Made by a program: the position numbers and the translations under genes. A model generated the notes under the pieces. It had not been told where the DNA came from, searched no databases, and worked only from the letters and a program-made list of their open reading frames with translations. This document shows, in pieces, positions 1 to 8,939 of a stretch of 64,000 nucleotides of DNA. The stretch's first letter is position 1. The number at the start of each line of letters is the position of its first letter. The stretch lies in assembly GCA_029961075.1 (NCBI GenBank), contig JASBVL010000012.1, forward strand, positions 1 through 64,000, in the 5' to 3' direction. Origin of the DNA: Sphaerobacter sp. Its GTDB lineage: Bacteria; Chloroflexota; Chloroflexia; Thermomicrobiales; Thermomicrobiaceae.

Positions 1-1267
1 CCAGGTTGATCAGGAAGCAGCCCAGCCCCGCGGCGAGCGCCGCTCCGGCGATGCGACCCAGCGGCGCGCAGCCGAGCGGAGCGACCATGAGGGACAACGC
101 CATCCCGGCGGTCCAGAGCATCCACCCAGCGACCGCCAACCGCCGCCGGTAGAGGTCTTCCAGGCGCGGCACTCGCTGCCGCCCGGCGACCGGCGCATAG
201 CGGTGGAGCCAGACGAGGAAGGTGGTGATCTTGTAGCTGAAACCCTGGATCGCTGTCTCGGCCAGCCCGCCCAGGCCCAACCACACCACGACCACCCAGA
301 GCGGCGAGCTTACCCCCACGCCCAGGGCCAGCCCCCCGGTCAAGAGCGCGGCCGCCCCGACGCCGCCCGCGGCCGCGGTGAGTGCGAAGGGGATATGCAC
401 GTCGAAGCCTCGCCGTCGCCGCACCCGGTACAGGTGGAGGAGCTGCGCCAGGAAAAGGGCCTGACCAGCGACGATCGCGAGCGCGCCCGCCGGGCCGGCC
501 GTGCGCCCAGCCCGCAGCACGAACGACGCGGCCAGCACCCAGGCACCCCCGGCCGTCAGCGCCAGCTCAGCCCACGCCGCCGGCCGCCACAGCGCATCCT
601 CCGACAGCGTGAACATCCCGACCAGGCGGTAGGCGACGCCGGCCAGCAGCACCGCCACCCAGCCCGCGAGCAGCAGCGTCACGTGGGCGGCCAGGAGCGG
701 GTACGTCATCCCCCCGAGGAAGCCGTGCCCCTTGTTGCCCGCGAGCAGCAGCCCGACCACGACCCCGCCGGCCAGGCTGAGCAGCGCCGCCGCCAGGTGC
801 ATCGACACGACGTCCCACCGCCCGGCCCGGCGCAGGGTGCTCCCCACCACCCCGATGTAGAGGGCGAACGCGACCACCAGCAGCGTCGCGCCGGTCCCAA
901 GCGCCCAGTGTCGGAGGGTGAGCAGCCCCGGCAGCATGAAGACCAGCCCGCCGACGAACGCCCAGAAGGACCACCGGACCGCGCGGGCGGAGGCCAGCGG
1001 CGTCTGCAGCACGACCGGCACCAGTTGGTAGCTCGCCCCGAGGATCATCGCGGCGACGACTCCCAACGTGTTGAGGTGGACGAAGACCAGTACGCGCGAG
1101 TCGCTGAAGCCCCCGGCGAACAGCGGCACGGCGAACGGCGCCAGCGCGGCGACCCCGAGGAAGCCGAACATGCCGAGCGCCATAAAGCGCGCCGGGAGGT
1201 TCAGGTCCGGCGCGTGCGCGCTGCTGATTCCGCCCGGCGCGACGGGCCCGGCCGGTGGCGCGCTCAT
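1..1267 (-). CDS. Multi-pass membrane protein, heme-copper oxidase subunit I-like (CcoN/NnrS-like), C-terminus cut by window edge
   Basis: The reading frame is open from the ATG at 1267 to the window edge, about 422 codons, with no stop. The translation is almost entirely hydrophobic helices, roughly eleven membrane segments, with few charged loops. Histidines sit within or next to helices (FVHLNTLG near residue 63; AAHVTLLLAGW in the middle), as in distant relatives of cbb3-oxidase subunit I and NnrS. The start overlaps the stop of the upstream DUF2249 gene as ATGA, so the two are probably translationally coupled. Family assignment is by overall pattern and neighbours; heme or copper binding is not demonstrated. 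It could equally be a redox-linked membrane protein without catalytic activity. Confidence 0.6.
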   Translation of the reverse strand, partial: MSAPPAGPVAPGGISSAHAPDLNLPARFMALGMFGFLGVAALAPFAVPLFAGGFSDSRVLVFVHLNTLGVVAAMILGASYQLVPVVLQTPLASARAVRWSFWAFVGGLVFMLPGLLTLRHWALGTGATLLVVAFALYIGVVGSTLRRAGRWDVVSMHLAAALLSLAGGVVVGLLLAGNKGHGFLGGMTYPLLAAHVTLLLAGWVAVLLAGVAYRLVGMFTLSEDALWRPAAWAELALTAGGAWVLAASFVLRAGRTAGPAGALAIVAGQALFLAQLLHLYRVRRRRGFDVHIPFALTAAAGGVGAAALLTGGLALGVGVSSPLWVVVVWLGLGGLAETAIQGFSYKITTFLVWLHRYAPVAGRQRVPRLEDLYRRRLAVAGWMLWTAGMALSLMVAPLGCAPLGRIAGAALAAGLGCFLINL

Positions 1268-2109
1268 GACCGATCCTCTCCGCCGGCCGTCTTCTCGATG
1301 AGCAGCTCGACCCGCCCCGGGCCGAGCTCGCGCGTCTCGTGCCGGTAGCCCAGCGCGTCGAGCCGCGGGTAGAGGTGCATCGGCCGCCGGACGTGGTGCA
1401 CCAGCAGGGTGCCGCCGGGTGGCAGCGCCTCCAGCGCCTCCAGGATCCGGATCATGGGCTCGGGCGGCACCAGCCCGCTCACGTCGATGGTCACCGTGGC
1501 GCTCGGCGACGACCAGTCCAGCGGCGCGGCCGCGGTGGCGGCCGGCGACGGCGTGGCGGCGCGACCATTCCCGATGCGGAAGAACAGGATCTCCCAGTCG
1601 TCCGGGCCGTGCTGGCGCGCGTGGTGGACGAACCCCCGCTGCCCCAGCACGTCGTAGAGTGGCACCGGCTCGAACGTGTTCCACAGCCGGAACCCCTCAC
1701 CCGGCGCGACCTGCCGCGCGGCTGCCATGATCGCGCTGAACGGCTCGCGACCCTCCCGCTGCAGCGGCCGGGCGTCGACTTCGGCCACGATCGGCGCCCC
1801 CGCCACCCAGGCCGGCACACCCTCCGGCGCGGGTACGGCGCGCCCCTCGTCCGCGGCCGGCTCCCCCGGCGCCTCGATCCCGATCGCGCGATTCAGCGCC
1901 TGGACCAGCGCCACCGGCTCCATTCCGGCGATCATCGCCGCTTGCGCGACCGTCACTAGGCGGCTCTGCACCCGCCGCATCACCGGATTCCGCAGCAGGC
2001 GGAAGGTGGGATTCAGCGCCACCAGCTCGTCCAGGAGCTGCGGGTAGCGGCTGATGACCTCGCTCACCTTCCAAGAGGCCTGAATCGGCGCTCGCGCCGT
2101 CTCGCCCAT
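1264..2109 (-). CDS. DUF1858 plus double DUF2249 domain protein
   Basis: A 281-residue soluble protein. Residues about 10-75 (VSEVISRYPQLLDELVALNP) match the DUF1858 helical domain. Two DUF2249 (SirA/TusA-like fold) modules follow: EVDARPLQREGREPF, with a LYDVLGQRGF core, and a C-terminal one starting TVTIDVSGLVPPEPMIRIL. DUF2249 proteins are often found beside nitric-oxide, cbb3-oxidase or hemerythrin genes and are thought to handle sulfur or metal cofactors, but no activity is established. The ATG at 2109 was chosen because it begins at the DUF1858 domain and lies 11 bases after the DUF59 gene; a longer upstream reading would overlap that gene. Its stop overlaps the membrane protein start (ATGA). 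Confidence 0.75.
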   Translation of the reverse strand: MGETARAPIQASWKVSEVISRYPQLLDELVALNPTFRLLRNPVMRRVQSRLVTVAQAAMIAGMEPVALVQALNRAIGIEAPGEPAADEGRAVPAPEGVPAWVAGAPIVAEVDARPLQREGREPFSAIMAAARQVAPGEGFRLWNTFEPVPLYDVLGQRGFVHHARQHGPDDWEILFFRIGNGRAATPSPAATAAAPLDWSSPSATVTIDVSGLVPPEPMIRILEALEALPPGGTLLVHHVRRPMHLYPRLDALGYRHETRELGPGRVELLIEKTAGGEDRS

Positions 2110-2120
2110 CGCCCGCCCCT

Positions 2121-2450
2121 CTACTCCCAGCCCAACGCGCGCAGCCCCGCCGGGGTGATCATCTCCGGCCGCCACGGCGGGTCCCACACCAGCTCGACGA
2201 CGAGGTCGGCGACCCCGGGCGCGAAGGCCCGCACTGCCTCCTCGACCGCCTCGGCGATGCTCGCGTGCAGCGGGCAGCCGGGCGTGGTCAGCGTCATCGT
2301 GACCCGCACCCGGCGGCCCGCGACCTCGACCCCGTAAACGAGGCCAAGGTCGACCACGTTGACCCCCAGCTCCGGGTCGTAGACCTCATGGAGCGCGGCC
2401 CAAACCGTCTCCTCATTGAGCAGAAAGGATGTCGCTGCCGATTCGCCCAC
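2121..2450 (-). CDS. DUF59/MIP18-family metal-sulfur cluster assembly factor (PaaD/SufT-like)
   Basis: A 109-residue protein with the DUF59 signature: ALHEVYDPELGVNVVDLGLV near residue 19, followed by VRVTMTLTTPGCPLHASI containing the conserved TPGCP cysteine. The family helps maturation of Fe-S or other metal-sulfur proteins (SufT, PaaD, MIP18). The start is GTG at 2450 with a purine-rich stretch (GAGGGGGCG) about eight bases upstream. It is first in a three-gene set with the DUF2249 and oxidase-like membrane genes, which suggests it delivers or repairs a cofactor for that module; this is inference from position. The length is normal for a single-domain member. Confidence 0.85.
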   Translation of the reverse strand: MGESAATSFLLNEETVWAALHEVYDPELGVNVVDLGLVYGVEVAGRRVRVTMTLTTPGCPLHASIAEAVEEAVRAFAPGVADLVVELVWDPPWRPEMITPAGLRALGWE

Positions 2451-2613
2451 GGAATCACGCCCCCTCGTGTACCTCGCGGCCGGGCGGTCCCGCCGCGTGG
2501 CCGCCGGGCACGACTATGCCCCACGGCGCGCGGTGCGTCTTTGCGCCGGCGCAAACGGCGGAGCGCGTTCCCGCGGGGAGCGAGGGTCGGCTCCAGCCCG
2601 AGCGGCCGGCGCG

Positions 2614-3174
2614 TCATTCCCCCTCGCGCGGCGCGTCCGTCGCGGGGTAGGTGATGGCGGTGCCGTGGACCACGGCGAAGGGGGTCAGGTGATGGGGCCG
2701 GGGCGGCTCCGCCCCGATGAGGTGCGCGACCGGCACGCCGCGCACCGTCAGCGCGTCGGCGATCATCGAGCGGTGGCAGCGCCACGGCACCGCCTCGGCG
2801 CACATCAGCGCGACCCGGTCCAGCCGCGCCACCGCGATCAGCGCATCGAGCGCCGCGGTGAACTCCGGCGTCTGCATGTAGTCGGCGAAGCCGCGGAAGG
2901 AGGCGTTGCGCCAGCCGGTGTTGGGTGAGTCGGCGCGCGCCTTGCGCAGGCCGCCCAGCCCCGGCGCGTGGGTGTACGCAATTCCGGCCGCGGCCAGGGC
3001 CGCCGGCAGCGTCTCCCGGTTGAACTGCGGATTGGTGCGCGAGCGCGGCACCGTGCGCACGTCGACCAGGCGGGTCACCCCGTTCGCCCGCAGCAGGTCG
3101 ATGAGCTCCTCCAGCGGCCGGGTCGAGTGGCCGATGGTGAGCACGCGGTTCACCGCGCCGCCCGGCTCGCTCAC
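2614..3174 (-). CDS. DUF488 family protein
   Basis: The protein contains the DUF488 hallmarks: VLTIGHSTRPLEELIDLL at the N-terminus, RLVDVRTVPRSR, and a C-terminal ALMCAEAVPWRCHRSMIAD block holding the conserved Cys, Trp and His. The family is widespread and of unknown biochemical function. Start choice is uncertain: GTG at 3174 has GAGG ten bases upstream; GTG at 3153 would begin exactly at the family consensus; an ATG at 3219 would add a basic, low-complexity leader. I use 3174. The 163 bases between its stop and the DUF59 gene hold no supported feature, and the 270 bases upstream to 3444 show no gene. Confidence 0.75.
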   Translation of the reverse strand: MSEPGGAVNRVLTIGHSTRPLEELIDLLRANGVTRLVDVRTVPRSRTNPQFNRETLPAALAAAGIAYTHAPGLGGLRKARADSPNTGWRNASFRGFADYMQTPEFTAALDALIAVARLDRVALMCAEAVPWRCHRSMIADALTVRGVPVAHLIGAEPPRPHHLTPFAVVHGTAITYPATDAPREGE

Positions 3175-3444
3175 CTCACGCCGTCCTCGCTGGGTCGCGC
3201 CTTGCCGCCGCTCGGCCACCCCGCTTGCAGTGCGGTCGCCACCAGCAGCGCTTTCACGAGCAGCGCGACGATCGCGGTGTTGCGCACGTTGATGGGCAAG
3301 TGCTGATCCCGACGTACGGCGCGACCCGGTAGCGCAGACTCCATGCCCAACCCCTCACCGATGAGCGAAACCGCACGATGGTTCCTACGCCGACCGGATA
3401 GCCAGCCGCTGTCAAGTCTGCGCAGGGCGGAGGCGGCCGGCCCG

Positions 3445-4401
3445 TCACCCCCCGCCGGGGTCGTCGACCGCGACGTACCCCGACTCCGCCAGACCCAGGA
3501 GGAGCAGGTAGAAGTAGAGGAGACCGCCGTAGTCGCGCCAGGCGGCGAGCACCCGCTGCACGCCGTCGTAGTCGAGCGCCTCGTCGATCCCGAGCCAGCG
3601 GCGCAGGTTGTTCCGCCCGCCCACGTCGTCCCCGGGGAAGACGTGCAGGCGCCCGAGCCCGCGCAAAAGGACGTACTCCGCCGTCCAGCGCCCGACCCCG
3701 CGCAAGGCGCGCAGCCGCGCCAGCGCCGCGTCGTCCGGCAGGGTCTCCAGGTCGTCCAGGTCCAGGGTTCCATCCACCAGACGCTCGGACAACTCCAGCA
3801 CGGCCCGCGCCTTCTGCCGGCTGAAGCCGAGCGCCACGAGGCGCTCCGGGGAGAGGGTGAGCACGTCAGCCGGTCGGGGGAAGGCGAAGAGGGCTTCCCC
3901 GTCCCGCTCGACCGTGAGGCCGCACTCCTGGGCCAGGCGCGACACGATGCGGAGCCCGAAGGTCAGCGTGATCTGCTGGCAGGCGATGGCGTTGACGAGC
4001 GCCTCATACACCGTGGGGTAGCGGGTCGGCTTGGCGCCGCGCAGCCGCCGGGCCAGCGACGCGAGCGCCGGGTCACCCGCGGCCAGGCGCGCAAAGCCGC
4101 CCAAGTCCACCCCCGTGCCGAGCATCCGCTCCAGGGTGCGGCGCAGGTCCGGCACCACGTGCGCATCGAGCGCCGGGCCGCGCGCCACCACCCGCAGGCA
4201 GGGGGCGTCGGTCGTGCCGATCTGGGTCACGGCCACCGCGACCGCGCGCCCGTCCACCGGGAGCAGACGCCGGTAGACGCGGCCGTCCCAGCGGTCCACC
4301 ACGTAGTCCGGCCGCCGCCGGAGCACCCACACGGTCAGATCGAGCCGGTAGGGTGGCTCCGGCTCGATGGTGAACTCGATCTGCTGCGCCCCAGCGCTCA
4401 T
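3445..4401 (-). CDS. DNA-3-methyladenine glycosylase II (AlkA-type, HhH-GPD)
   Basis: A 318-residue base-excision repair glycosylase. The C-terminal half has the HhH-GPD fold: YPTVYEALVNAIACQQI, then LRALRGVGRWTAEYVLLRG as the helix-hairpin-helix, and HVFPGDDVG carrying the catalytic aspartate region. The N-terminal half (TIEPEPPYRLDLTVWVLRRR) matches the AlkA N-domain. The enzyme removes alkylated purines such as 3-methyladenine and leaves an abasic site. ATG at 4401 is preceded by GGGAGGGG at good spacing; a longer ORF to 4491 only adds a non-homologous Arg-rich leader. It lies 128 bases after ctaD on the same strand and may share its transcript, though nothing links the functions. Confidence 0.88.
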   Translation of the reverse strand: MSAGAQQIEFTIEPEPPYRLDLTVWVLRRRPDYVVDRWDGRVYRRLLPVDGRAVAVAVTQIGTTDAPCLRVVARGPALDAHVVPDLRRTLERMLGTGVDLGGFARLAAGDPALASLARRLRGAKPTRYPTVYEALVNAIACQQITLTFGLRIVSRLAQECGLTVERDGEALFAFPRPADVLTLSPERLVALGFSRQKARAVLELSERLVDGTLDLDDLETLPDDAALARLRALRGVGRWTAEYVLLRGLGRLHVFPGDDVGGRNNLRRWLGIDEALDYDGVQRVLAAWRDYGGLLYFYLLLLGLAESGYVAVDDPGGG

Positions 4402-4529
4402 GCCGCCCCTCCCCCGGCTCTGCCAGGCGCGACTGCCGACGCGTCGGGCCGCGCGGGCCCGGCTCCCGATTGTCGCACAGCCGCGGCACACGGACGACGA
4501 GCGGCGAGGGCGCGGGGGGCGGACGCCGG

Positions 4530-6428
4530 TCAGTCGCTGGCCGGGTGCTGGACGCGAAACTCACCCGGCGTCGGCTGGGCCGGGTGCGGCGCCTCCGGGT
4601 GGTTCGGTTCGATGGCCCAGCCGACGACGCCGATCAGCGTGACGGCGAGACCGACGCCGACCACGGGCCAGATCAGCCACACCATCCCGGCGGCCGCGAT
4701 CGTCAACCCCAGCGCCACCATCACCGGGAAGTAGGACGGCAGCGGCAACTCGATCGGCTCGGCCGGCTGCCGCACCGGCGTCGGTGCCGGGCGCCCGGCC
4801 TCGCGGTCCCGCTTCATCTGCCACCAGGGGTCGCGCGCCCGGATCTCGGGGATCTCCGCGAAGTTGTAGACGGGCGGCGGCGAGGGGATGGCCCACTCCA
4901 GCGTGCGCCCGTCCCACGGGTCCGCCGGGGCGCGCTCGCCCGCACGGAGCGTGTGGACGATGTTGTAGGCCAGCAGCAGCATCGAGAGGCCAAGCCCGAA
5001 CGCGCCGACCGTCTCGACCGTGTTCCAGAAGCCCCAGCCCATCTCCTCGGAGTAGGTGTAGATGCGGCGCGGCATCCCGTCGACACCCAGCAGGTGCATC
5101 GGGAAGAAGGTCAGGTTGAAGAACAGCAGCGTCAGCCAGAAGTGCACCTTCCCCAGCCGGTCATCCAGCATCCGCCCGAAGATCTTGGGGAACCAGTAGT
5201 AGATGCCGCCCATAATGGCCATGATGGTGCCGCCGAACAGCACGTAGTGGAAGTGTGCCACCACGAAGTAGCTGTCGGTCTGCCAGTAGTCGATCGGCAC
5301 CGAGGCGTGCATCACGCCCGAGATGCCGCCGATGGTGAACATCCCGAGGAAGCCGACCGCGAACAGCAGCGGGGTCTTGATGTCGATCGAGCCGCCCCAG
5401 AGCGTCCCGAGCCAGTTGAAGATCTTCACCCCGGTCGGGATGGCGATCAGCATGGTCGTGGTGCCGAAGACCGAGTTCGCTACCGGGCCGAGCCCGACCG
5501 CGAACATGTGGTGCGCCCAGACGCCGAAGCCCAGGATCGCGATCGCGAAGCCTGAGTAGACCATGAAGGGGTAGCCGAAGAGCGGCTTGCGGGTGAAGGT
5601 CGGCAGGATCTCCGAGATAATCCCGAAGGCCGGCAGGATCAGGATGTAGACCTCGGGGTGGCCGAAGATCCAGAACAGGTGCTGCCAGAGCACCGGGTCA
5701 CCGCCGGCGGCCGGCTCGAAGAACACCGTCCCGAAGTAGCGATCGAACATCAGCTCGATCAGGCCGACGGTGAAGGACGGGAAGGCCAGCAGCAGGAGCG
5801 CCGAGGTGATCAGCGTCATCCAGACGAAGAGCGGCATGCGCATCATCGTCATGCCCGGCGCGCGCATATTGAGGATGGTCACGACGAAGTTGAGCGCCGA
5901 GGCGATCGACGAGACGCCGAGCACCTGGAGCCCCATGGTGTAGAAGTCCATGTTGCGGCCGGGGGAGTAGATCTCGTTCGTCAGGTTGGCGTAGGCGAAC
6001 CACCCGGCGTTGGGCGCCTCCCCCACGACGAAGCTGGTCAGCAGGAGCAGCGAGCCGAGCAGGAACACCCAGTAGCTGAAGGCGTTCAGCCGCGGGAAGG
6101 CCACGTCGCGCGCGCCGATCATGAGCGGCACGAAGTAGTTGAAGAAGGCGGCGTTGAGCGGCATGACCACGAGGAAGACCATGATGGCCCCGTGCGTGGT
6201 GAACGCCTGGTTGTAGGTGTCCGGCGACAGGAACGTGTTGTTCGGCACGGCGAGCTGGGTGCGGACCAGCAGCGCCAGCAGGCCACCGACCAGGAAAAAG
6301 AACAGCGACGTGAAGAAGTAGAGCTTGCCGATCCGCTTGTGATCGACGGTGGTAAGCCAGCTCCACAGCGTCGAGAGCGCCGATTGCTCTCGTTGCGTGC
6401 GTTCAAGCCTTATCGCTGACTGCGCCAT
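4530..6428 (-). CDS. ctaD: Cytochrome c oxidase subunit I (aa3/caa3 type) with extra C-terminal membrane segments
   Basis: A 632-residue heme-copper oxidase subunit I. Visible motifs are TTVDHKRIGKLYF at the N-terminus, the type-A1 GHPEVYILILPAFG motif (proton-channel Glu and the CuB His-Tyr pair) and HFHYVLFGG for heme ligation. It transfers electrons from subunit II to heme a/a3-CuB, reduces O2 and pumps protons in the cytoplasmic membrane. The usual core ends near residue 555. About 75 more residues follow, including SYFPVMVALGLTIAAAGMVW and a second helix, so two extra membrane segments appear fused on. ATG at 6428 follows a G-rich ribosome site. It lies 79 bases downstream of ctaC. No subunit III gene is nearby. 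Confidence 0.95.
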   Translation of the reverse strand: MAQSAIRLERTQREQSALSTLWSWLTTVDHKRIGKLYFFTSLFFFLVGGLLALLVRTQLAVPNNTFLSPDTYNQAFTTHGAIMVFLVVMPLNAAFFNYFVPLMIGARDVAFPRLNAFSYWVFLLGSLLLLTSFVVGEAPNAGWFAYANLTNEIYSPGRNMDFYTMGLQVLGVSSIASALNFVVTILNMRAPGMTMMRMPLFVWMTLITSALLLLAFPSFTVGLIELMFDRYFGTVFFEPAAGGDPVLWQHLFWIFGHPEVYILILPAFGIISEILPTFTRKPLFGYPFMVYSGFAIAILGFGVWAHHMFAVGLGPVANSVFGTTTMLIAIPTGVKIFNWLGTLWGGSIDIKTPLLFAVGFLGMFTIGGISGVMHASVPIDYWQTDSYFVVAHFHYVLFGGTIMAIMGGIYYWFPKIFGRMLDDRLGKVHFWLTLLFFNLTFFPMHLLGVDGMPRRIYTYSEEMGWGFWNTVETVGAFGLGLSMLLLAYNIVHTLRAGERAPADPWDGRTLEWAIPSPPPVYNFAEIPEIRARDPWWQMKRDREAGRPAPTPVRQPAEPIELPLPSYFPVMVALGLTIAAAGMVWLIWPVVGVGLAVTLIGVVGWAIEPNHPEAPHPAQPTPGEFRVQHPASD

Positions 6429-6507
6429 TACACTCCCCCCGCGCGTGTCGCAGCGTGGTGCTCCCGGGGAACCCGGGCCCGCTTCTCCATTCCCTCCACA
6501 ATCCGCG

Positions 6508-7548
6508 TCACTTCAAGCTCTCCAGGTAGGCAACCAAAGCGTTGACCTGCTCGTCGGTCAGGCCAGTGAAGGCCGGCATGCCGAGCGGGCGACCGGGCTG
6601 CCCGGGCTTGATGGACGGCGCGTCGTGCACCCACGCCTTGAGGTTCTCCGGGGTATTGGTCAGGACCCCGCCTGCGATCAGGCCCCGGCTGCCGAAGTGC
6701 GTCAGGTCCGGCCCGAGCTGTCCCTTGGCGTCGGTGCCCTTGATGGTGTGGCAGCCCACGCAGCCGCTGGACATGAAGACCTCCTTGCCCTGGGCCTCGA
6801 TGCTGCCGGGCTCAGGCTCGACCGCTGCCTGCTGCTGCTGGGCGAGCCAGGCCTCGAATTCCTCCGGGGTCTGGACGATGACGCGGAACTTCATGTTGGC
6901 GTGCTTGGCACCGCAGAACTCGGCGCACTGCCCGGAGTACTCGCCGGGCGTGTCCGCGGTGAAGGTGATCCGGTTGGTCCGGCCAGGTACGACATCCTGC
7001 TTGCCGGCCAGCTTCGGCACCCAGAAGCTGTGGATGATGTCCTTGCTCTTCAGTTCGAGATGGACGGGCCGGCCGACCGGGACATGCAGTTCGTCAGCGG
7101 TCACGACCCCGCTGTCGGGATACTCAAAGGCCCACCACCACTGCTGGCCGACGACCCGCACGGTGAGCGCCTCCGGACCCGGCTCTCGCGCCAGGTCCGC
7201 GATCGTCGAGATGGTCGGGACGGCGATGGCGGCCAGGATGAGCGCCGGCGCCAGGGTCCACGCGATCTCCAGCTTGGTGTTGCCATGGATTGCGCGGGGC
7301 ACCGGCGAGTCGGGCCGGCGGCGGAACCGGATCAGCGCGACGATAACGATGCCCTGTACGATGACGAAGACACCGACGGACAGCCAGAAGATCGGCATGA
7401 ACAGGTCCCAGATCTTCTGCGCGTTGTCCGCGCGTGGGTCGTTCACTGACTGCGGCGTGTCCCCAACACAGCCGCTGACCAGAAGGACGAGCGCCACCGC
7501 GAGCGCCGTGACGAGCGCCCCCCGGGCGATTGTCTTGACCCCCCTCAT
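6508..7548 (-). CDS. ctaC: Cytochrome c oxidase subunit II fused to cytochrome c (caa3 type), lipoprotein
   Basis: A 346-residue subunit II. The N-terminus is a lipoprotein signal with lipobox LLVSGC (Cys27). A membrane helix pair follows (IFWLSVGVFVIVQGIVIVAL and a second near residue 100). The cupredoxin domain carries the CuA ligands HSFWVP and CAEFCGAKHANM, and an aromatic QQWWWAFEYP patch. Residues about 260-346 are a class I cytochrome c with CVGCH heme attachment and a distal Met in GMPAF. The electron path is therefore cytochrome c, CuA, then subunit I. It is first in the operon, preceded by a plausible promoter at 7627-7655. The cytochrome fusion is typical of caa3 oxidases. Confidence 0.95.
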   Translation of the reverse strand: MRGVKTIARGALVTALAVALVLLVSGCVGDTPQSVNDPRADNAQKIWDLFMPIFWLSVGVFVIVQGIVIVALIRFRRRPDSPVPRAIHGNTKLEIAWTLAPALILAAIAVPTISTIADLAREPGPEALTVRVVGQQWWWAFEYPDSGVVTADELHVPVGRPVHLELKSKDIIHSFWVPKLAGKQDVVPGRTNRITFTADTPGEYSGQCAEFCGAKHANMKFRVIVQTPEEFEAWLAQQQQAAVEPEPGSIEAQGKEVFMSSGCVGCHTIKGTDAKGQLGPDLTHFGSRGLIAGGVLTNTPENLKAWVHDAPSIKPGQPGRPLGMPAFTGLTDEQVNALVAYLESLK

Positions 7549-7626
7549 GGTCCTCCCTGCTCCAACTCACGGCACACGGAGCGCCCACGCGGGCGCGCGG
7601 GCCGCCGATCCGACCAACCGCCCCCT

Positions 7627-7655
7627 ATGCTACCAGGGACCTGCGTACCTGTCAC
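7627..7655 (-). promoter_or_regulatory. Candidate sigma-70 promoter for ctaC-ctaD
   Basis: Read on the minus strand: GTGACA at 7655-7650, a 17-base spacer, then TAGCAT at 7632-7627, about 80 bases upstream of the ctaC start. Both boxes are imperfect. The region 7549-7941 between the divergent ctaC and hydrolase genes holds only this and the plus-strand promoter at 7859-7887; I see no gene in it. Confidence 0.4.
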
Positions 7656-7858
7656 TATTTTGTTAGGTCGTTCACGATCCCTGCCACGCCGTTGTCACGC
7701 GCCCCAAGCGCTGGCACCCCCGACGGCTGCCAGATGGGGAAGCGCAGGGGGGGCGGCGCCCCATTTCCCGGGCCGGCGCCGCCCGCTCGGGGCGACGGCG
7801 TCCCCGGCCCGGCCGCGCGGCCGTCCCGGGCGGCGAAGCGGCCAACGCTTGCGCATAC

Positions 7859-7887
7859 TTGACAGCGAGCGCCGATGGCGCTATAGG
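7859..7887 (+). promoter_or_regulatory. Strong sigma-70 promoter upstream of the hydrolase pseudogene
   Basis: A perfect -35 TTGACA (7859-7864), a 17-base spacer and a -10 TATAGG (7882-7887) lie 55 bases before the hydrolase start. This is among the best promoter matches in the window and suggests the hydrolase-monooxygenase pair is still transcribed. Confidence 0.7.
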
Positions 7888-7941
7888 AAGAGCATCGGTG
7901 CTCTACAAGTCACACGTCTTGCGTAGAGAGGAGGCCGCGCG

Positions 7942-8880
7942 ATGCCGCTCGACAGCCAGGCCGAAGCGTTCCTGAAGCAGCTCGAAGCCCTGGGCGGCCC
8001 GGCGCTGAACGAGATGGAGCCGGCCGCGGCGCGGGAGGCGGCCGCGGCGTTGGGCGAGCTCGGCGGCCCGCCGGAGCCGGTCGCCCGCGTCGAGGATCGC
8101 ACGATCCCCGGTCCGGCTGGCGAGATCCCGGTGCGCATCTACACCCCAGAGGGGGGCGGACCCTTCCCCGCCGTCGTCTACTTCCATGGGGGCGGTTGGG
8201 TCATCGGCAGCCCCGACACCGTCGACGCCACCTGCGCCCTCCTGACCAACCGCGCCGGGGCCGTGGTGGTGTCGGTCGACTACCGGCTGGCGCCGGAGCA
8301 CAAGTTCCCGGCTGCGGTGGATGACTGCTACGCGGCGACGCAGTGGGTGGCGGCCAACGCGGCCGCCCTCAATGTCGACGCCGCTCGCCTCGCGGTCACC
8401 TGAGACAGCGCGGGCGGCAACCTGGCGGCGGTCGTGGCCGCCCTGGCGCGAGACGCCGGGACGCCGAAGCTGGCCTTCCAGGTCCTCTTCTATCCCGTGA
8501 CCAACTACGACTTCACCACGGCGTCCTACCAGGCCAACGGCACGGACTACTTCCTCACCACCGACATGATGCGGTGGTTCTGGGGGCACTACCTGCGCTC
8601 CGAGGAGGACGGGCGCGACTGGCGGGCCTCCCCCCTGCGGCTGGGGAACGCGGCCGGGCTGCCGCCCGCCTTCGTGGTGACGGCCGAGTTCGATCCACTC
8701 CGCGACGAGGGGGAGGCGTACGGCGAGTTGCTGCGCCAGGCCGGGAATCGCGTCATGATCAAGCGCTACGAGGGGCAGATCCACGGGTTCGTCACCCTGC
8801 TCGGGGCGATGGAGGCCGGCAAGCAGGCTATTGAATACGCGGCCGCGGAGCTGCGCCGGGCGTTCGATAGCGCCGCGTAG
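7942..8880 (+). pseudogene. Alpha/beta hydrolase (hormone-sensitive lipase family) interrupted by in-frame TGA at the nucleophile motif
   Basis: The start ATG has GGAGG upstream. The protein reads as an HSL-family esterase: oxyanion-hole YFHGGGW, then DYRLAPEHKFPAA. At 8401-8403 a TGA stands where the family has Gly of the GDSAGGN nucleophile elbow: the frame reads RLAVT, stop, DSAGGNLA. After the stop the same frame continues without error for 158 codons, including the acid motif FDPLRDEG and the catalytic His in IHGF. One G-to-T change (GGA to TGA) explains it. Without readthrough the product is 153 residues and lacks all three catalytic residues. Either a recent nonsense mutation, a sequencing error or recoding is possible; the first two are far likelier. 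The monooxygenase follows after 59 bases. Confidence 0.85.
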
Positions 8881-8939
8881 CGCGCGGTCCACAGCCACAC
8901 TGCGATTCCCGCTGATCTGACCGGACGGAGGGTACATCG

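Noticed and set aside
203-1348. Plus-strand 381-residue ORF
   Set aside because: Gln/Arg/His-rich low-complexity translation opposite a hydrophobic membrane gene; typical high-GC antisense shadow.
8401-8403. Selenocysteine codon
   Set aside because: The family residue here is Gly, not Cys, and no downstream selenocysteine hairpin was recognised.
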